From Pseudomonas deceptionensis (GTDB lineage: Bacteria; Pseudomonadota; Gammaproteobacteria; Pseudomonadales; Pseudomonadaceae): a DNA stretch of 64,000 nt. Within the stretch, counting starts at the first letter, position 1, and the number at the start of each line of letters is the position of its first letter. Made by a program: the position numbers and the translations under genes. Under the pieces are notes generated by a model that was given only the letters and a program-made list of their open reading frames with translations, made no database searches and was not told the DNA's origin. Shown piece by piece: positions 52,157 through 61,047 of this stretch. Where the stretch lies: assembly GCF_900106095.1 (NCBI RefSeq), contig NZ_FNUD01000002.1, positions 3,369,501 through 3,433,500 of the forward strand, read 5' to 3'.

Positions 52157-52545
52157 GTTCGGCCGGCCGCCAGCAGAGCGATGGCTTGATCCGCCTCGAC
52201 CGTGGCACCGGCGACCCCGACGGCACCGATGACCTTGCCCAGGTCATCGTGCAGTACCACGCCACCGCCAAAACTGATCAACCCGCCATTGGTGGCTTCC
52301 AGCGAGTAGATGGCACCGCCCGGTTGCGCCTGCCTGCCCAGATCGGCGCTATCAGTACGGAACAGTGCGGCAGTGCGTGCTTTTTTGATCGACACATCGA
52401 TGGCACCGGGCACGGCGTCATCCATACGGACGAAATGGCGTAAAAGTCCGGCATCGTCGACCACACTGATGCAAACGGTGAAACCCTGGTCACGTGCCAG
52501 GCTTTTTGCACGATGGATGACCTGCAGAGACAGTTGTTCAAACAT
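52153..52545 (-). CDS. GlcG/HbpS-like protein
   Basis: This 130-residue GlcG/HbpS domain protein (DUF336) starts MFEQLSLQVIHRAKSLARDQG and has ISVVDDAGLLRHFVRMDDA and NGGLISFGGGVVLHDD-type motifs. Some relatives bind haem or corrinoids; others act in diol or glycolate catabolism clusters. It is first in a three-gene overlapped unit (GlcG, MFS, SRPBCC). The IclR gene ends 85 bp upstream on the same strand. The real biochemical role is not known. Confidence 0.85.
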   Translation of the reverse strand: MFEQLSLQVIHRAKSLARDQGFTVCISVVDDAGLLRHFVRMDDAVPGAIDVSIKKARTAALFRTDSADLGRQAQPGGAIYSLEATNGGLISFGGGVVLHDDLGKVIGAVGVAGATVEADQAIALLAAGRT

Positions 52546-52630
52546 TCCAGTATTCCCTTGAGTCTAGCGACAGAGTCGGAATGATCCCGACCTTTGCTGT
52601 TCAAGGGAATATGGCCACAGGCACTGGCCT

Positions 52631-53350
52631 CTAAAGTTTGATGATGTCGAACATTTCGCCCATGGCCCGGATCGCCAGCGTACGCAATGCGCTTTTTGGC
52701 AGGCGCGATGCGGGGGCCGCCACGCCGAGGGCTGCGACCACCCGGCCTTGCAGGCGCAGCGGCAGCGCTACGCAGTTGAGGCCGGGTTCGGCCTCTTCAA
52801 GGTCCAGGGCATAGCCTTCGGTTACGATCCTGGCCAACTCCACTTCCAGCGCGGCCGGCAGCAGGTGGGCCCGACGCAGGCTGCGGCGCAAGTCCTCGTC
52901 GAATGCCAGGAACACTTTGCCGATGGCCGAAGTGGTCAGCCCGGCACGACGCCCGCGGGGGCTGGCAACGCGCAGGCTGGCGCTGCCTTCCAGAGCATCC
53001 ATATAAAGATACTCACGTGTTCCGCAGGGCACGGCGAGAAAACAGGTTTCGCCCGTGCGCTCGGCCAGCATGCGCAACGCCGGGGCAAAGGTCTCACGGA
53101 TTCGGGCATCGGCATCATTCAACGGCTGGGCAATCTCGCGCAGTCGCAACCCCAGCGCATAGTGAGTCCCGCGCCGGGAGATGTAGCCCATGGCGGCCAG
53201 GGTATTGAGCAGGCCGTGCAAGGTGCTTTTATGCAAACCAGTGTGCGCTGCAAGGTCCACCAGACGGATCTCACCGCCTGCCGCTGCGATGGATTCGAGA
53301 ATCAGCATCGCGCGCTCGACCGACTGTATGCCTCTGTTTTCGTTGATCAT
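52631..53350 (-). CDS. IclR-family transcriptional regulator
   Basis: This 239-residue regulator has an N-terminal winged helix (GIQSVERAMLILESIAAAGGEIRLVDLAAHTGLHKSTLHGLL in pattern, residues about 6-50) and an IclR effector domain (ETCFLAVPCGTREYLYM; GRRAGLTTSAIGKVFLA; GLNCVALPLRLQGRVVAALGV). IclR proteins repress or activate catabolic operons in response to small acids. It lies just upstream of, and co-directional with, the GlcG-MFS-SRPBCC genes. ATG 53350 (MINENRG) is chosen although no strong Shine-Dalgarno is visible; a GTG nine codons earlier is the alternative. Confidence 0.9.
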   Translation of the reverse strand: MINENRGIQSVERAMLILESIAAAGGEIRLVDLAAHTGLHKSTLHGLLNTLAAMGYISRRGTHYALGLRLREIAQPLNDADARIRETFAPALRMLAERTGETCFLAVPCGTREYLYMDALEGSASLRVASPRGRRAGLTTSAIGKVFLAFDEDLRRSLRRAHLLPAALEVELARIVTEGYALDLEEAEPGLNCVALPLRLQGRVVAALGVAAPASRLPKSALRTLAIRAMGEMFDIIKL

Positions 53351-53584
53351 GGGCTGAAGGTTCGTTTGCCTGTGCACTGAGCTGTTGGGCAGGTATTTAC
53401 CTGCGTGACGGTGTTGGGGCTTTTAAAATATACGACTTCAACTGCACGCGTCGGGAGCGTACATCACACGCTTGGCATTGCGCGTGATGAATTTACCCGT
53501 GACCCGGGTGTTGAGAGCTTGCGGGCATGGGTTAGGATCATCCCGGGCAGAAATGGAACCTCTCGACCACAGGACGCGATTCGT

Positions 53585-53950
53585 ATGCAAACCCCTTTTT
53601 CTGAAGTTGGCGAACGTTTGCACAATCGCCGGTTTTCCGTGGCAGGCAATACCCATGGGCTGTCGGGTGCAGGCACGGTGTTTCATTACCGTGTTGAAGA
53701 CAATGCCATTTCAGGCACTTACCAGGGCGGCCGGATACGCATCGGCAATCAAGTCGGGCGCGTGACGGGCGCCGATACCATCGAACTGCTCTTTCAATGC
53801 CTGACCACCGAGGGTGAGCTGCTTTCTGGCTGGTCACGGGGCACGGTAGGTGTTGATCAGGCGGGGCGCACCACGCTGAGTTTTGTGTGGGGCTGGTTGT
53901 CGGGGGCGACCGGTGGTGGGGAGTCGAGCTATGTCGAGCTGCCCGGGTAG
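53585..53950 (+). CDS. Small conserved protein of unknown function
   Basis: This 121-residue protein is predicted to be mostly beta-strand (FSVAGNTHGLSGAGTVFHYRVEDNAISGTYQGGRIRIGNQV in character) with GWSRGTVGV and FVWGWLSGATGGGESSYVE. Similar small proteins are often labelled as n-acetylglutamate synthase in databases, an annotation I would not trust: it lacks an acetyltransferase fold of the right size. AGGA lies 10 nt before the ATG. It stands alone, convergent with the MaoC-like gene and divided from it by a perfect hairpin. Confidence 0.7.
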   Translation: MQTPFSEVGERLHNRRFSVAGNTHGLSGAGTVFHYRVEDNAISGTYQGGRIRIGNQVGRVTGADTIELLFQCLTTEGELLSGWSRGTVGVDQAGRTTLSFVWGWLSGATGGGESSYVELPG

Positions 53951-53962
53951 CTTGCCCGCCAT

Positions 53963-53992
53963 CCCTGAACCGTCCGGGCCGACGGTTCAGGG
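53963..53992. terminator. Hairpin between convergent genes
   Basis: Perfect 12-bp arms CCCTGAACCGTC (53963-53974) and GACGGTTCAGGG (53981-53992) with a 6-nt loop lie between the small conserved gene and the MaoC-like gene. Confidence 0.75.
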
Positions 53993-54003
53993 GCAGGGCT
54001 TGA

Positions 54004-54468
54004 TCAGACCGCTTGTGTGGCAGCCAGTGGCATGCGGTTACTGAGCAGGATTTTGCCGGTGGCCTCGGCAATCTGTTCGCCGCGCTGGTTGGTGCATTGA
54101 CCGCGCAATACGGCAATCCCGCCGTTGCTGCGGGGTTTTTCCAGGGTTTGTGCGATGGTCCACTGGACGCTCAGGGTGTCGCCCGCGAACACCGGGGCAA
54201 CGAACCGGCAGTTGTGCTCAAGGTACGCCACGGCAGTGCCGTAGAAGTACATGCCGATGGAGGCGGACATGAAGGCGCTGGTCATCGGGCCATGCAGGAT
54301 AGGCCGGCCGAAACGGCTTTTGGCGCAGAACTCGGCATCGCTGTGCAGCGGGTTGAAGTCGCCAAACATCCCGCAGGCGCGGCTGATGTGCGAGGCGTCG
54401 ATGGTCAGCGACTGGCCGAAGGTTTCACCCTCGGTGATTTCGTCGAAGGCTTTTCCTAAAAAGTTCAT
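54004..54468 (-). CDS. MaoC-like hydratase/dehydratase
   Basis: This 154-residue hotdog protein has the R-specific enoyl-CoA hydratase motif FGDFNPLHSDAEFCAKSRFGRPILHG (Asp and His catalytic pair near 36-42), then GDTLSVQWTIAQTL. It probably hydrates a 2-enoyl-CoA to a 3-hydroxyacyl-CoA. Its ATG overlaps the acyl-CoA synthetase stop (ATGA 54465-54468), tying it to that enzyme. It is the last gene of the GntP/acyl-CoA synthetase/MaoC operon. Confidence 0.9.
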   Translation of the reverse strand: MNFLGKAFDEITEGETFGQSLTIDASHISRACGMFGDFNPLHSDAEFCAKSRFGRPILHGPMTSAFMSASIGMYFYGTAVAYLEHNCRFVAPVFAGDTLSVQWTIAQTLEKPRSNGGIAVLRGQCTNQRGEQIAEATGKILLSNRMPLAATQAV

Positions 54469-56102
54469 GCATCAAGCTCCATGGCAGTTCGTTGTTCTTC
54501 GCGTTCGCGCAGGGCCTTGCGAATGATTTTGCCCGTGGTGGTCATCGGCAGTTCGTCGAGGAACTCAATTTCACGAGGGTACTCATGGGCCGCCAGCTGG
54601 GCACGTACGTGGGCCTGCAGTTGTTTTATGGTGGTGTCGCTGGCGGCGTAGCCTTCGTTGAGTACGACGAAGGCCTTGACCACCTCAGTGCGAATCGGGT
54701 CTTTTTTGCCGATGGCAGCGGCCAGCTTTACCGCCGGGTGCTTGATCAGACAGTCTTCGATTGGCGTCGGGCCAATGCGATAGCCCGCACTCGTGATGAC
54801 GTCATCATTGCGCCCAAGAAAGAAGATGTAGCCGTCTTCATCCATCGACCCCTTGTCGCCGGTCACCAGCCAGCCATTGATGTACTTTTCCTCGGTGGCC
54901 TGGGTGTTTTCCCAATAGCGCAGCATCTGGCTGCCGTTGGGCGTCGCCACCGCAATGTGCCCTGAGTCGCCGGTTGGCACGACCACGCCATAGTCATCGA
55001 TGATGGCAACGTTGTAGCCGTCGACCGCCCGGCCTATGGCGTGGGCCCGGTAGACACCCTGACTGGCGCAGGATGAGACCACCAGATTGCACTCTGTCTG
55101 GCCGTAGAATTCGTTGATCCGCACCCCCAGTGCCTGATCGCCCCAGGCCAGAAGCTCGTCACCCAGCGACTCGCCGCCACTGGCGACCGAGCGCAGTGAA
55201 AGCTGCCAGCGCTGCTGCGGGTTTTCTACCGGGCGCAGCAGTTTTAGAGCCGTTGGCGGGAAAAAGACATTCCTGATATCCAGCTCTTCGATCAGCCCGA
55301 ACACGTCTTCGGCGACGAACTTGTCGGCACGGTAAGCCACCACCGGTACGCCGTGGTACCAGGCAGGCAACAGCACGTCGAGCAACCCGCCAATCCATGC
55401 CCAGTCGGCCGGGGTCCACATCCGGTCCCCAGGCAGGGGGAACCCGTCGTGGGAGCTGCGCACGCCGGCTAGGTGTCCGAGCAGCACGCGATGGGCATGC
55501 AGTGCACCTTTGGGATGGCCCGTGGTGCCCGAGGTGTAGATGATCAGCGCCGGGTCTTGCGCCGCCGTGTCGAGGGTCTCGAACCGGTCGCTGTGGCGCT
55601 TGAGTTGCTCATGGTAATCCAGCACGTCGGCACGCTGAGCGGGTGCATCGATGACATAGCACAACTGTAATTCGGGGAGGTTTGACCGGATGCCTTCGAT
55701 CTTCTGCAGGCCGCTGGCGTCAGTGATCAGGCCGCGCATGGCACAGTTCGACGCGCGATGCTCGATGGCATCGGTACCGAACAGTTTGAACAGCGGAACC
55801 GCGATCGCCCCCAGCTTGTACAGCGCGATGTGTGCGGTGCCGGCCTCCAGGCCTTGTGGCAGCATGATCCCGACCCGGTCACCCGCCTGCACACCGTGCT
55901 CGCGCAAGCTGTTGGCCAGGCGGTTGGCGTGCTGTTGCAAGGTCAGAAAGCTGTGTTGCTGAACTGAGCCGTCGGCGTTTTTCTGAATGATCGCAATGCG
56001 TTCGGGCTCCGCGGCCCAGCGGTCGCAACACACCTGTGCGATGTTGAAACGGTCCGGGGTACCCGAGTGCGGGTGGTCGGCAGCGGTGGGCGAAGTGTTC
56101 AT
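54465..56102 (-). CDS. AMP-forming acyl-CoA synthetase
   Basis: This 545-residue ANL-superfamily ligase has the P-loop-like LIIYTSGTTGHPKGALHAHR (about 180-200), NEFYGQTECN (A5), GWLVTGDKGSMDEDGYIFFLGRNDD (A7-A8) and the catalytic lysine in PMTTTGKIIRKALRERE at the C-terminus. It activates a short carboxylic acid to its CoA thioester in the cytoplasm. ATG 56102 is chosen because AAGGA lies 7 nt upstream. A GntP-type importer precedes it and a MaoC hydratase follows, so a hydroxy- or unsaturated short-chain acid is a good guess for the substrate. Confidence 0.92.
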   Translation of the reverse strand: MNTSPTAADHPHSGTPDRFNIAQVCCDRWAAEPERIAIIQKNADGSVQQHSFLTLQQHANRLANSLREHGVQAGDRVGIMLPQGLEAGTAHIALYKLGAIAVPLFKLFGTDAIEHRASNCAMRGLITDASGLQKIEGIRSNLPELQLCYVIDAPAQRADVLDYHEQLKRHSDRFETLDTAAQDPALIIYTSGTTGHPKGALHAHRVLLGHLAGVRSSHDGFPLPGDRMWTPADWAWIGGLLDVLLPAWYHGVPVVAYRADKFVAEDVFGLIEELDIRNVFFPPTALKLLRPVENPQQRWQLSLRSVASGGESLGDELLAWGDQALGVRINEFYGQTECNLVVSSCASQGVYRAHAIGRAVDGYNVAIIDDYGVVVPTGDSGHIAVATPNGSQMLRYWENTQATEEKYINGWLVTGDKGSMDEDGYIFFLGRNDDVITSAGYRIGPTPIEDCLIKHPAVKLAAAIGKKDPIRTEVVKAFVVLNEGYAASDTTIKQLQAHVRAQLAAHEYPREIEFLDELPMTTTGKIIRKALREREEQRTAMELDA

Positions 56103-56131
56103 GGTCAAATCCTTGTTGTTATGCGCCATGG

Positions 56132-57517
56132 TCAGAAGCTGCCGAACGTTGAACCCAGCACCATCACCACCAGCAAAGCGGTCATGGGCACAACGGTCGT
56201 CATCATGAATATTTGCGGGTAGGACTGGCGGTGCGTCAGGTTGCAGATCGCCAGCAGGGTGATCACCGCGCCCGAGTGGGGCAGGGTGTCCAGCCCTCCG
56301 GCAGCAATGGTGGCGACCCGGTGAAACAGGTCCGGGCTGATGCCCGCCGCCTCGATCATGCGCAGGTAGTCACTGCCAAGGGTGCGGAAGGCGATGCTCA
56401 GGCCACCGGACGAGGAGCCGGTAATACCCGCCAGCACGTTCATGCTGAGCACGGCCGATATCAGGGGGTGATCCGGCGAGACATTGAGAATGGTGTCCTT
56501 GATCACTGCAAAACCGGCCATGCCGGCGATCACCGCGCCATAGGCCACTTCCGAGGCCGTGTTGAAGATCGGCAGTAGCGCGCCGATGGTGCCTTTGTTG
56601 ATGGTGACCGTCAGGTTCTCCCAGCGTCGCCAGTTGAGCAGGATTACAAATACGATGGCGCACATCAGCGCCAACAGCACGGACCACAGCCCTATGACGC
56701 TCTGCGGATCGATGTTGCCAAAGCGTTCTTCCCGCAAAACGCTCAGGTCCAGCGAAGGCAGGATCCAGTAGCTGAAGGCGGCGTTCAGGCCGATCACCAC
56801 GATGATGGGTAACAGGGCTACGAGCAGTCCGGGTCTTTTTACGCCCTCATTCGACGGTAATTCGTCGTCATGGGGGCCGTAGCCTTCGCCGTTGGCCATG
56901 GCCTTGCGTGCCCGCGACTGCAAGATCCAGGTGCCCATCCACAGCATGACGATCGAGGCAATGATGCCAAGGCCCGGCGCAGCGAAGGTGGTGGTGCCCA
57001 GGTAGGCCGTGGGAATGGCGTTCTGTATCGAAGGGGCGCCGGGGAGTGCGGTCATGGTGAAGGTAAAGGCACCCAGCGCGATGGCGGCGGGCATGTAGCG
57101 TTTGGGGGTGCCGGACTCCCGGAAGATTGCCGCCCCGATGGGGTAGACGGCGAAGGCCACGACGAACAGCGAGACGCCGCCATACGTCAGCAGAGCGCAC
57201 GCCAGCACCACTGTGAGGATTGCGTGGCGGCGGCCCAGGCGATGCATGAACCAGTCCGCAATGGTATGCGCTGCCCCGGAGTCCGCCACCAGCTTGCCAA
57301 ACAGCGCACCCAGGATGAACAGGGGGAAGAACTTGATCAGGTAGGCGCCCAGCTCTTTCATGAACAGCTGGGTATAGGTGGGCATGATGTCCGTCGCGGC
57401 ACCGCTGAGCAGTACCGCCAGGGCGGCCATCAGCGGCGCCAGAATCAGTACAGTCACGCCCCGGTAGGCGAGAAACATCAACAACAGAAGGGATATCAGG
57501 ATCGCCATCGTGCTCAT
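56132..57517 (-). CDS. GntP-family organic acid permease
   Basis: This 461-residue permease of about twelve to fourteen helices starts MSTMAILISLLLLMFLAYRGVTVLILAPL. It has the family features GALFGKLVADSGAAHTIADW and GSSSGGLSIAF, and GLDTLPHSGAVITLLAIC near the C-terminus. Despite the name, members carry gluconate, hydroxybutyrate or other hydroxy acids by proton symport. The acyl-CoA synthetase and MaoC genes 30 bp downstream suggest that a short-chain (hydroxy)carboxylate is taken up and activated. Start ATG 57517 was chosen over an Arg-rich longer frame. A LiuR-like site lies 125 bp upstream. Confidence 0.88.
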   Translation of the reverse strand: MSTMAILISLLLLMFLAYRGVTVLILAPLMAALAVLLSGAATDIMPTYTQLFMKELGAYLIKFFPLFILGALFGKLVADSGAAHTIADWFMHRLGRRHAILTVVLACALLTYGGVSLFVVAFAVYPIGAAIFRESGTPKRYMPAAIALGAFTFTMTALPGAPSIQNAIPTAYLGTTTFAAPGLGIIASIVMLWMGTWILQSRARKAMANGEGYGPHDDELPSNEGVKRPGLLVALLPIIVVIGLNAAFSYWILPSLDLSVLREERFGNIDPQSVIGLWSVLLALMCAIVFVILLNWRRWENLTVTINKGTIGALLPIFNTASEVAYGAVIAGMAGFAVIKDTILNVSPDHPLISAVLSMNVLAGITGSSSGGLSIAFRTLGSDYLRMIEAAGISPDLFHRVATIAAGGLDTLPHSGAVITLLAICNLTHRQSYPQIFMMTTVVPMTALLVVMVLGSTFGSF

Positions 57518-57640
57518 GGGTGGTTCTCTTATAATTATTGTTTTGACGTTGGGTGCGGCTTGCTGTCCATTACGACATTCTTCCCGGGCAGCGCGGATGC
57601 GCTGTATCCGCAAAGCGCAGCGAAATCGACAGAGCTTACG

Positions 57641-57656
57641 TTTACGTTTGCGTCAA
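57641..57656. promoter_or_regulatory. TTTACGTTTGCGTCAA, LiuR-like box upstream of the gntP operon
   Basis: Half-sites TTTACG and CGTCAA flank a 4-bp centre, preceded by an overlapping TTACG half at 57636. It resembles the palindrome at 50452-50465 and LiuR-type sites. It is about 125 bp upstream of the permease start, in a promoter-like position. Confidence 0.4.
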
Positions 57657-57812
57657 CCTAGAGCAGGCACTGTGACATGTCAACCGGATTGGATCACATC
57701 TGCAGGTTGCATCAATTCAAGTCGAGGTACCCGGGTCGCGAAGCAAGGGCCGTGGGCCAGATGCCCTGAGCATCCGGCACGGTGACGACCCGCTTCAGGT
57801 CAGGCGAGGATT

Positions 57813-60800
57813 TCAAAGTGATCCGGCCGCTTCTTCGTCGTGCGGGCCAGGGTGCGGCTGCGTGGCTTGCTGATGGTGTGTGCTGCCGATAAACATGTAC
57901 ATCGCCGGCACCATGAAGAGCGTCAGCAGGGTGCCGATGGACAACCCGGCGAAGATCACCAGCCCCATGTCATGGCGCCCCGCAGCACCGGCACCGGAGG
58001 CCCAGACCAGAGGCACCACGCCCAGCACCATCGCGGCCGTGGTCATCAGGATGGGCCGCAGGCGCACGGTGGCAGCCTCTTCAATGGCCTCCCGCTTGCC
58101 GTGGCCTGCCCGCTGCAATTCGTTGGCAAACTGAACGATCAGGATCCCGTGCTTGGTGATCAGCCCCAGCAGCGTTACCAGGCCCACCTGGGTGTACACG
58201 TTGATGGACGCGAACCCCATGGTGATGAAAGCCAGCGCGCCAAAAAGCGCCGGTGGCACCGAGAACAGAATCACTACCGGGTCGCGGAAACTCTCGAACT
58301 GGAAGGCCAGGGCCAGGTAGACGATAAGAATCGAGAACAGCAGCAGCCCGACGAAGCCGCCTGACTCCTGCATGAACTGGCGCGACTCGCCCGAGAAGTC
58401 CGACGTGTAACCCGATGGCGCCACGTTGCTCAGGATCGTGTCCAGCTTGGCCAGCAGCTCGCCCTGGGCCACGCCACTGACGCCTGAAAGGGTCGCCGAG
58501 TTGAGTTGCTGGAAGTGGTTGATCGACTCCGGCTGCGTTGATGTCTCGATATGCGCCACCGTGCGCGCCGGGATCATGGCCCCGGCCGGGGTGCGAATGT
58601 AGTAATCGAGAATCTGGTCCGGGTTGAGGCGGTCAACCTGCAACACCTGGGGAATGACTTTGTACGAGCGCCCGGCCGTCGAGAAGTAGTTCACGTAGTT
58701 GCCACCCAGTGCGGCGGACAGCGCTGCACCGACGTCTGCCTGAGTCATGCCCAGTGCGGCAATTTTTTCCCGGTCGACCACAAGCCTGGCTTGTGGCTTG
58801 TCCAGCTTCAGGTCCATGTCGGCGAACCAGAACAACTGTTGTTTTTGTGCCTCGTCCATCACCGCCTGGGCCACTTCATTGAGGTTTTCCACCGAGTCGG
58901 TGGTGGTGATCACAAATTGCACCGGCAAACCCTGGGCCCCCGGCAGCGACGGCAGCGGGAAGGCTGCGACGGTTGCCCCCGGCACCTGGTTCCACTTGTG
59001 CTGAAGGTCCTGCACCAGTTCGGCCTGGGACCGGGTGCGCTGGTTCCAGGGCTTGAGCAGCACACCGCCCAGGCCCTGGTTGAGTGCGGGCAGCCCGGTA
59101 AGCTGGAACATCTGGGCGTATTCCGGCTCCTTGTTGGCTATCTGGAAAGCCTGGTCGGCAAAGCGCTCCATCTGCTGGGGCGAGGCGGTCGGCGCGCCTT
59201 TGATCTGCATGAACACCAGCCCCTGGTCTTCGGTGGGCGACAGTTCGCTTTTGGCGGTCATGCCGCTGGCAGCGACCAGCAGGAACAGCACAAAGCCGAA
59301 CGTCACCAGCACCGGCCACATGTTTAAACCGCCCGACAGTACGCGGCGGTAACGGCCCCGCAGCCAGTCAAAGTACTGATCCAGCCGGCGGGCGAAGCGA
59401 CCCTCTTCCTGCCCGGGCTTGAACAGCCGGGAGGTCATCATCGGCGAGAGCGTCAACGCCACCACGGCGGACACGGTCACGGCACCCGCCAGCGAAAAAC
59501 AGAACTCCTTGAACAGCGCACCCGTAAGGCCGCTGCGCAGCCCGATGGGCACGTACGCGGCGATCAACACTACGGTCATCGCGATGATCGGGCCACCCAG
59601 CTCCCGCGCCGCCACCAGCGCAGCTTCCAGCACGCCTTTGCCTTCCTCCTTGATATGGCGGTCGACGTTTTCGACCACAATAATTGCGTCGTCGACCACC
59701 AGACCGATCGCCAGCACCAGGGCCAGAAGCGTCAGCAGATTGATGGAGTAACCCAGCAGGTACATGACGAAGAAGGTCCCGACCAGCGACAGCGGGATTG
59801 CCACCAACGGCACAATCACCGCCCGGAATGAGCCGAGGAACAGGTAGATGACCACAGACACAATGGCCATGGCCTCAACCAGGGTCTTCACCACCTCGTA
59901 AATCGAAGTATTGATGAACTCGGTGGAGTCATAGACGATGTCGCCGCGCACCACGGCGGGCAATTGCGATTGCAGCTCGGGGAACGCTTCGCGCACATGG
60001 GTGGCGACCGTGAGGATGTTCGCATTGGGCGCGACCTTGATGCCGATGAACACCGACCGCTTGCCGGAAAACGCCACGCTGCTGTCATAGCTTTCGGCAC
60101 CCAGGGTGACGATGGCAACATCCTCTAGGTGCACCAGTGCATCGCCTTTCTGCTTGATGATCAGCCGTTTGAATTCATCCACGGAGTGCAAATCGGTCCC
60201 GGCCGTCAGGTCGACCGTCACGGTTTGCCCCCGGGTCGAGCCCACGGCAGACAGGAAGTTGTTGTTGGCCAGGGCGGTGGACACGTCCTGGGCAGTGACG
60301 TTGTGCGCCGCCAGTTTGTCCGGGTCCAGCCAGGCGCGCAGGGCGAACTGACGCCCGCCAAGAATCTCTGCGGTTTGCACGCCCTGGATCGAATCCAGCT
60401 TGGGCTTGACCACCCGCACCAGGTAATCGGTGATGTTGTTGGTGGGCAGCGTGTCGCTGTAGAAACCCAGGTACATGGCGTCCGTGGTTTGCCCGACAGC
60501 CACTGATAACACCGGCTCCTGTGCCTGTGCAGGCAACTGGTTCTTGACCGAGTTGACCTGGGTATTGATCTCGGTCAGCGCCTTGCTGGCGTCGAAGTTC
60601 AGCCGCAGCGTGGCGGTAATGGTCGATACACCGGTGATGCTCGACGAGGACAGGTAGTCGATGCCCTGAGCTTGAGCGATGGCCGACTCAAGCGGCTGGG
60701 TGATAAAACCGGCGACCGTGGACGCATCCGCACCGTAGTAAGCGGTGGTGATGGTGACCACCGCATTTTCGGTGCGCGGCCATTGGTTGACCGGCAACTC

Positions 60801-60890
60801 GAAGATCGAGCGCAGCCCCAGGATCATGATGAACAGCGAGACCACCACGGCCCAGACCGGTCGCTGGATAAAAGTATCGGTAAGCTTCAT
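57813..60890 (-). CDS. RND efflux permease of a complete tripartite system
   Basis: This 1025-residue HAE1-family RND pump starts MKLTDTFIQRPVWAVVVSLF. Proton-relay Asp pair in IGLVVDDAIIVVENVDRHIK (helix 4) and Lys in LLGLITKHGILIVQFAN (helix 10) are intact. Its helix-2-proximal DYLSSSSITGVSTITATLRL and LPVNQWP resemble MexW/MdtC-type pumps more than MexB. It is the third gene after the OMF and adaptor genes, but the adaptor and pump genes are separated by 154 bp that hold a MITE-like inverted repeat, so read-through across that element is needed. AGGG lies 6 nt before the ATG. Substrates unknown. Confidence 0.93.
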   Translation of the reverse strand: MKLTDTFIQRPVWAVVVSLFIMILGLRSIFELPVNQWPRTENAVVTITTAYYGADASTVAGFITQPLESAIAQAQGIDYLSSSSITGVSTITATLRLNFDASKALTEINTQVNSVKNQLPAQAQEPVLSVAVGQTTDAMYLGFYSDTLPTNNITDYLVRVVKPKLDSIQGVQTAEILGGRQFALRAWLDPDKLAAHNVTAQDVSTALANNNFLSAVGSTRGQTVTVDLTAGTDLHSVDEFKRLIIKQKGDALVHLEDVAIVTLGAESYDSSVAFSGKRSVFIGIKVAPNANILTVATHVREAFPELQSQLPAVVRGDIVYDSTEFINTSIYEVVKTLVEAMAIVSVVIYLFLGSFRAVIVPLVAIPLSLVGTFFVMYLLGYSINLLTLLALVLAIGLVVDDAIIVVENVDRHIKEEGKGVLEAALVAARELGGPIIAMTVVLIAAYVPIGLRSGLTGALFKEFCFSLAGAVTVSAVVALTLSPMMTSRLFKPGQEEGRFARRLDQYFDWLRGRYRRVLSGGLNMWPVLVTFGFVLFLLVAASGMTAKSELSPTEDQGLVFMQIKGAPTASPQQMERFADQAFQIANKEPEYAQMFQLTGLPALNQGLGGVLLKPWNQRTRSQAELVQDLQHKWNQVPGATVAAFPLPSLPGAQGLPVQFVITTTDSVENLNEVAQAVMDEAQKQQLFWFADMDLKLDKPQARLVVDREKIAALGMTQADVGAALSAALGGNYVNYFSTAGRSYKVIPQVLQVDRLNPDQILDYYIRTPAGAMIPARTVAHIETSTQPESINHFQQLNSATLSGVSGVAQGELLAKLDTILSNVAPSGYTSDFSGESRQFMQESGGFVGLLLFSILIVYLALAFQFESFRDPVVILFSVPPALFGALAFITMGFASINVYTQVGLVTLLGLITKHGILIVQFANELQRAGHGKREAIEEAATVRLRPILMTTAAMVLGVVPLVWASGAGAAGRHDMGLVIFAGLSIGTLLTLFMVPAMYMFIGSTHHQQATQPHPGPHDEEAAGSL

Positions 60891-60900
60891 GGGGCACCCT

Positions 60901-61047
60901 TAGGGGCTGTTGACGTTTGGTTGTGAGCCGCGTCGCTGGGCGGCGTTGCTCGCAGCTTATTTAGAACAACTAAACCACGCTGCTCGCGCCTTGCCCTGCA
61001 CCACATGGGCTATCGGCGCGGCCACAACCACACGTCAACAGACCCTA
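60901..61047. mobile_element. MITE-like element with 25-bp terminal inverted repeats
   Basis: The left end (60901-60925, starting TAGGGGCTGTTGACGT) and right end (61023-61047, ending ACGTCAACAGACCCTA) are inverted copies matching at 23 of 25 positions. The inside of about 97 bp has further dyads (GCCGCG with CGCGGC) and no coding frame. Size, long terminal repeats and position between co-operonic genes fit a non-autonomous transposable element. The right end supplies the stop codon of the adaptor gene (TAG at 61047-61045). Confidence 0.75.

Noticed and set aside
53585..53950. Annotation of the 121-residue protein as N-acetylglutamate synthase
   Set aside because: It is far too short for an ArgA/GNAT enzyme and shows no acetyl-CoA binding motif; treated as unknown.
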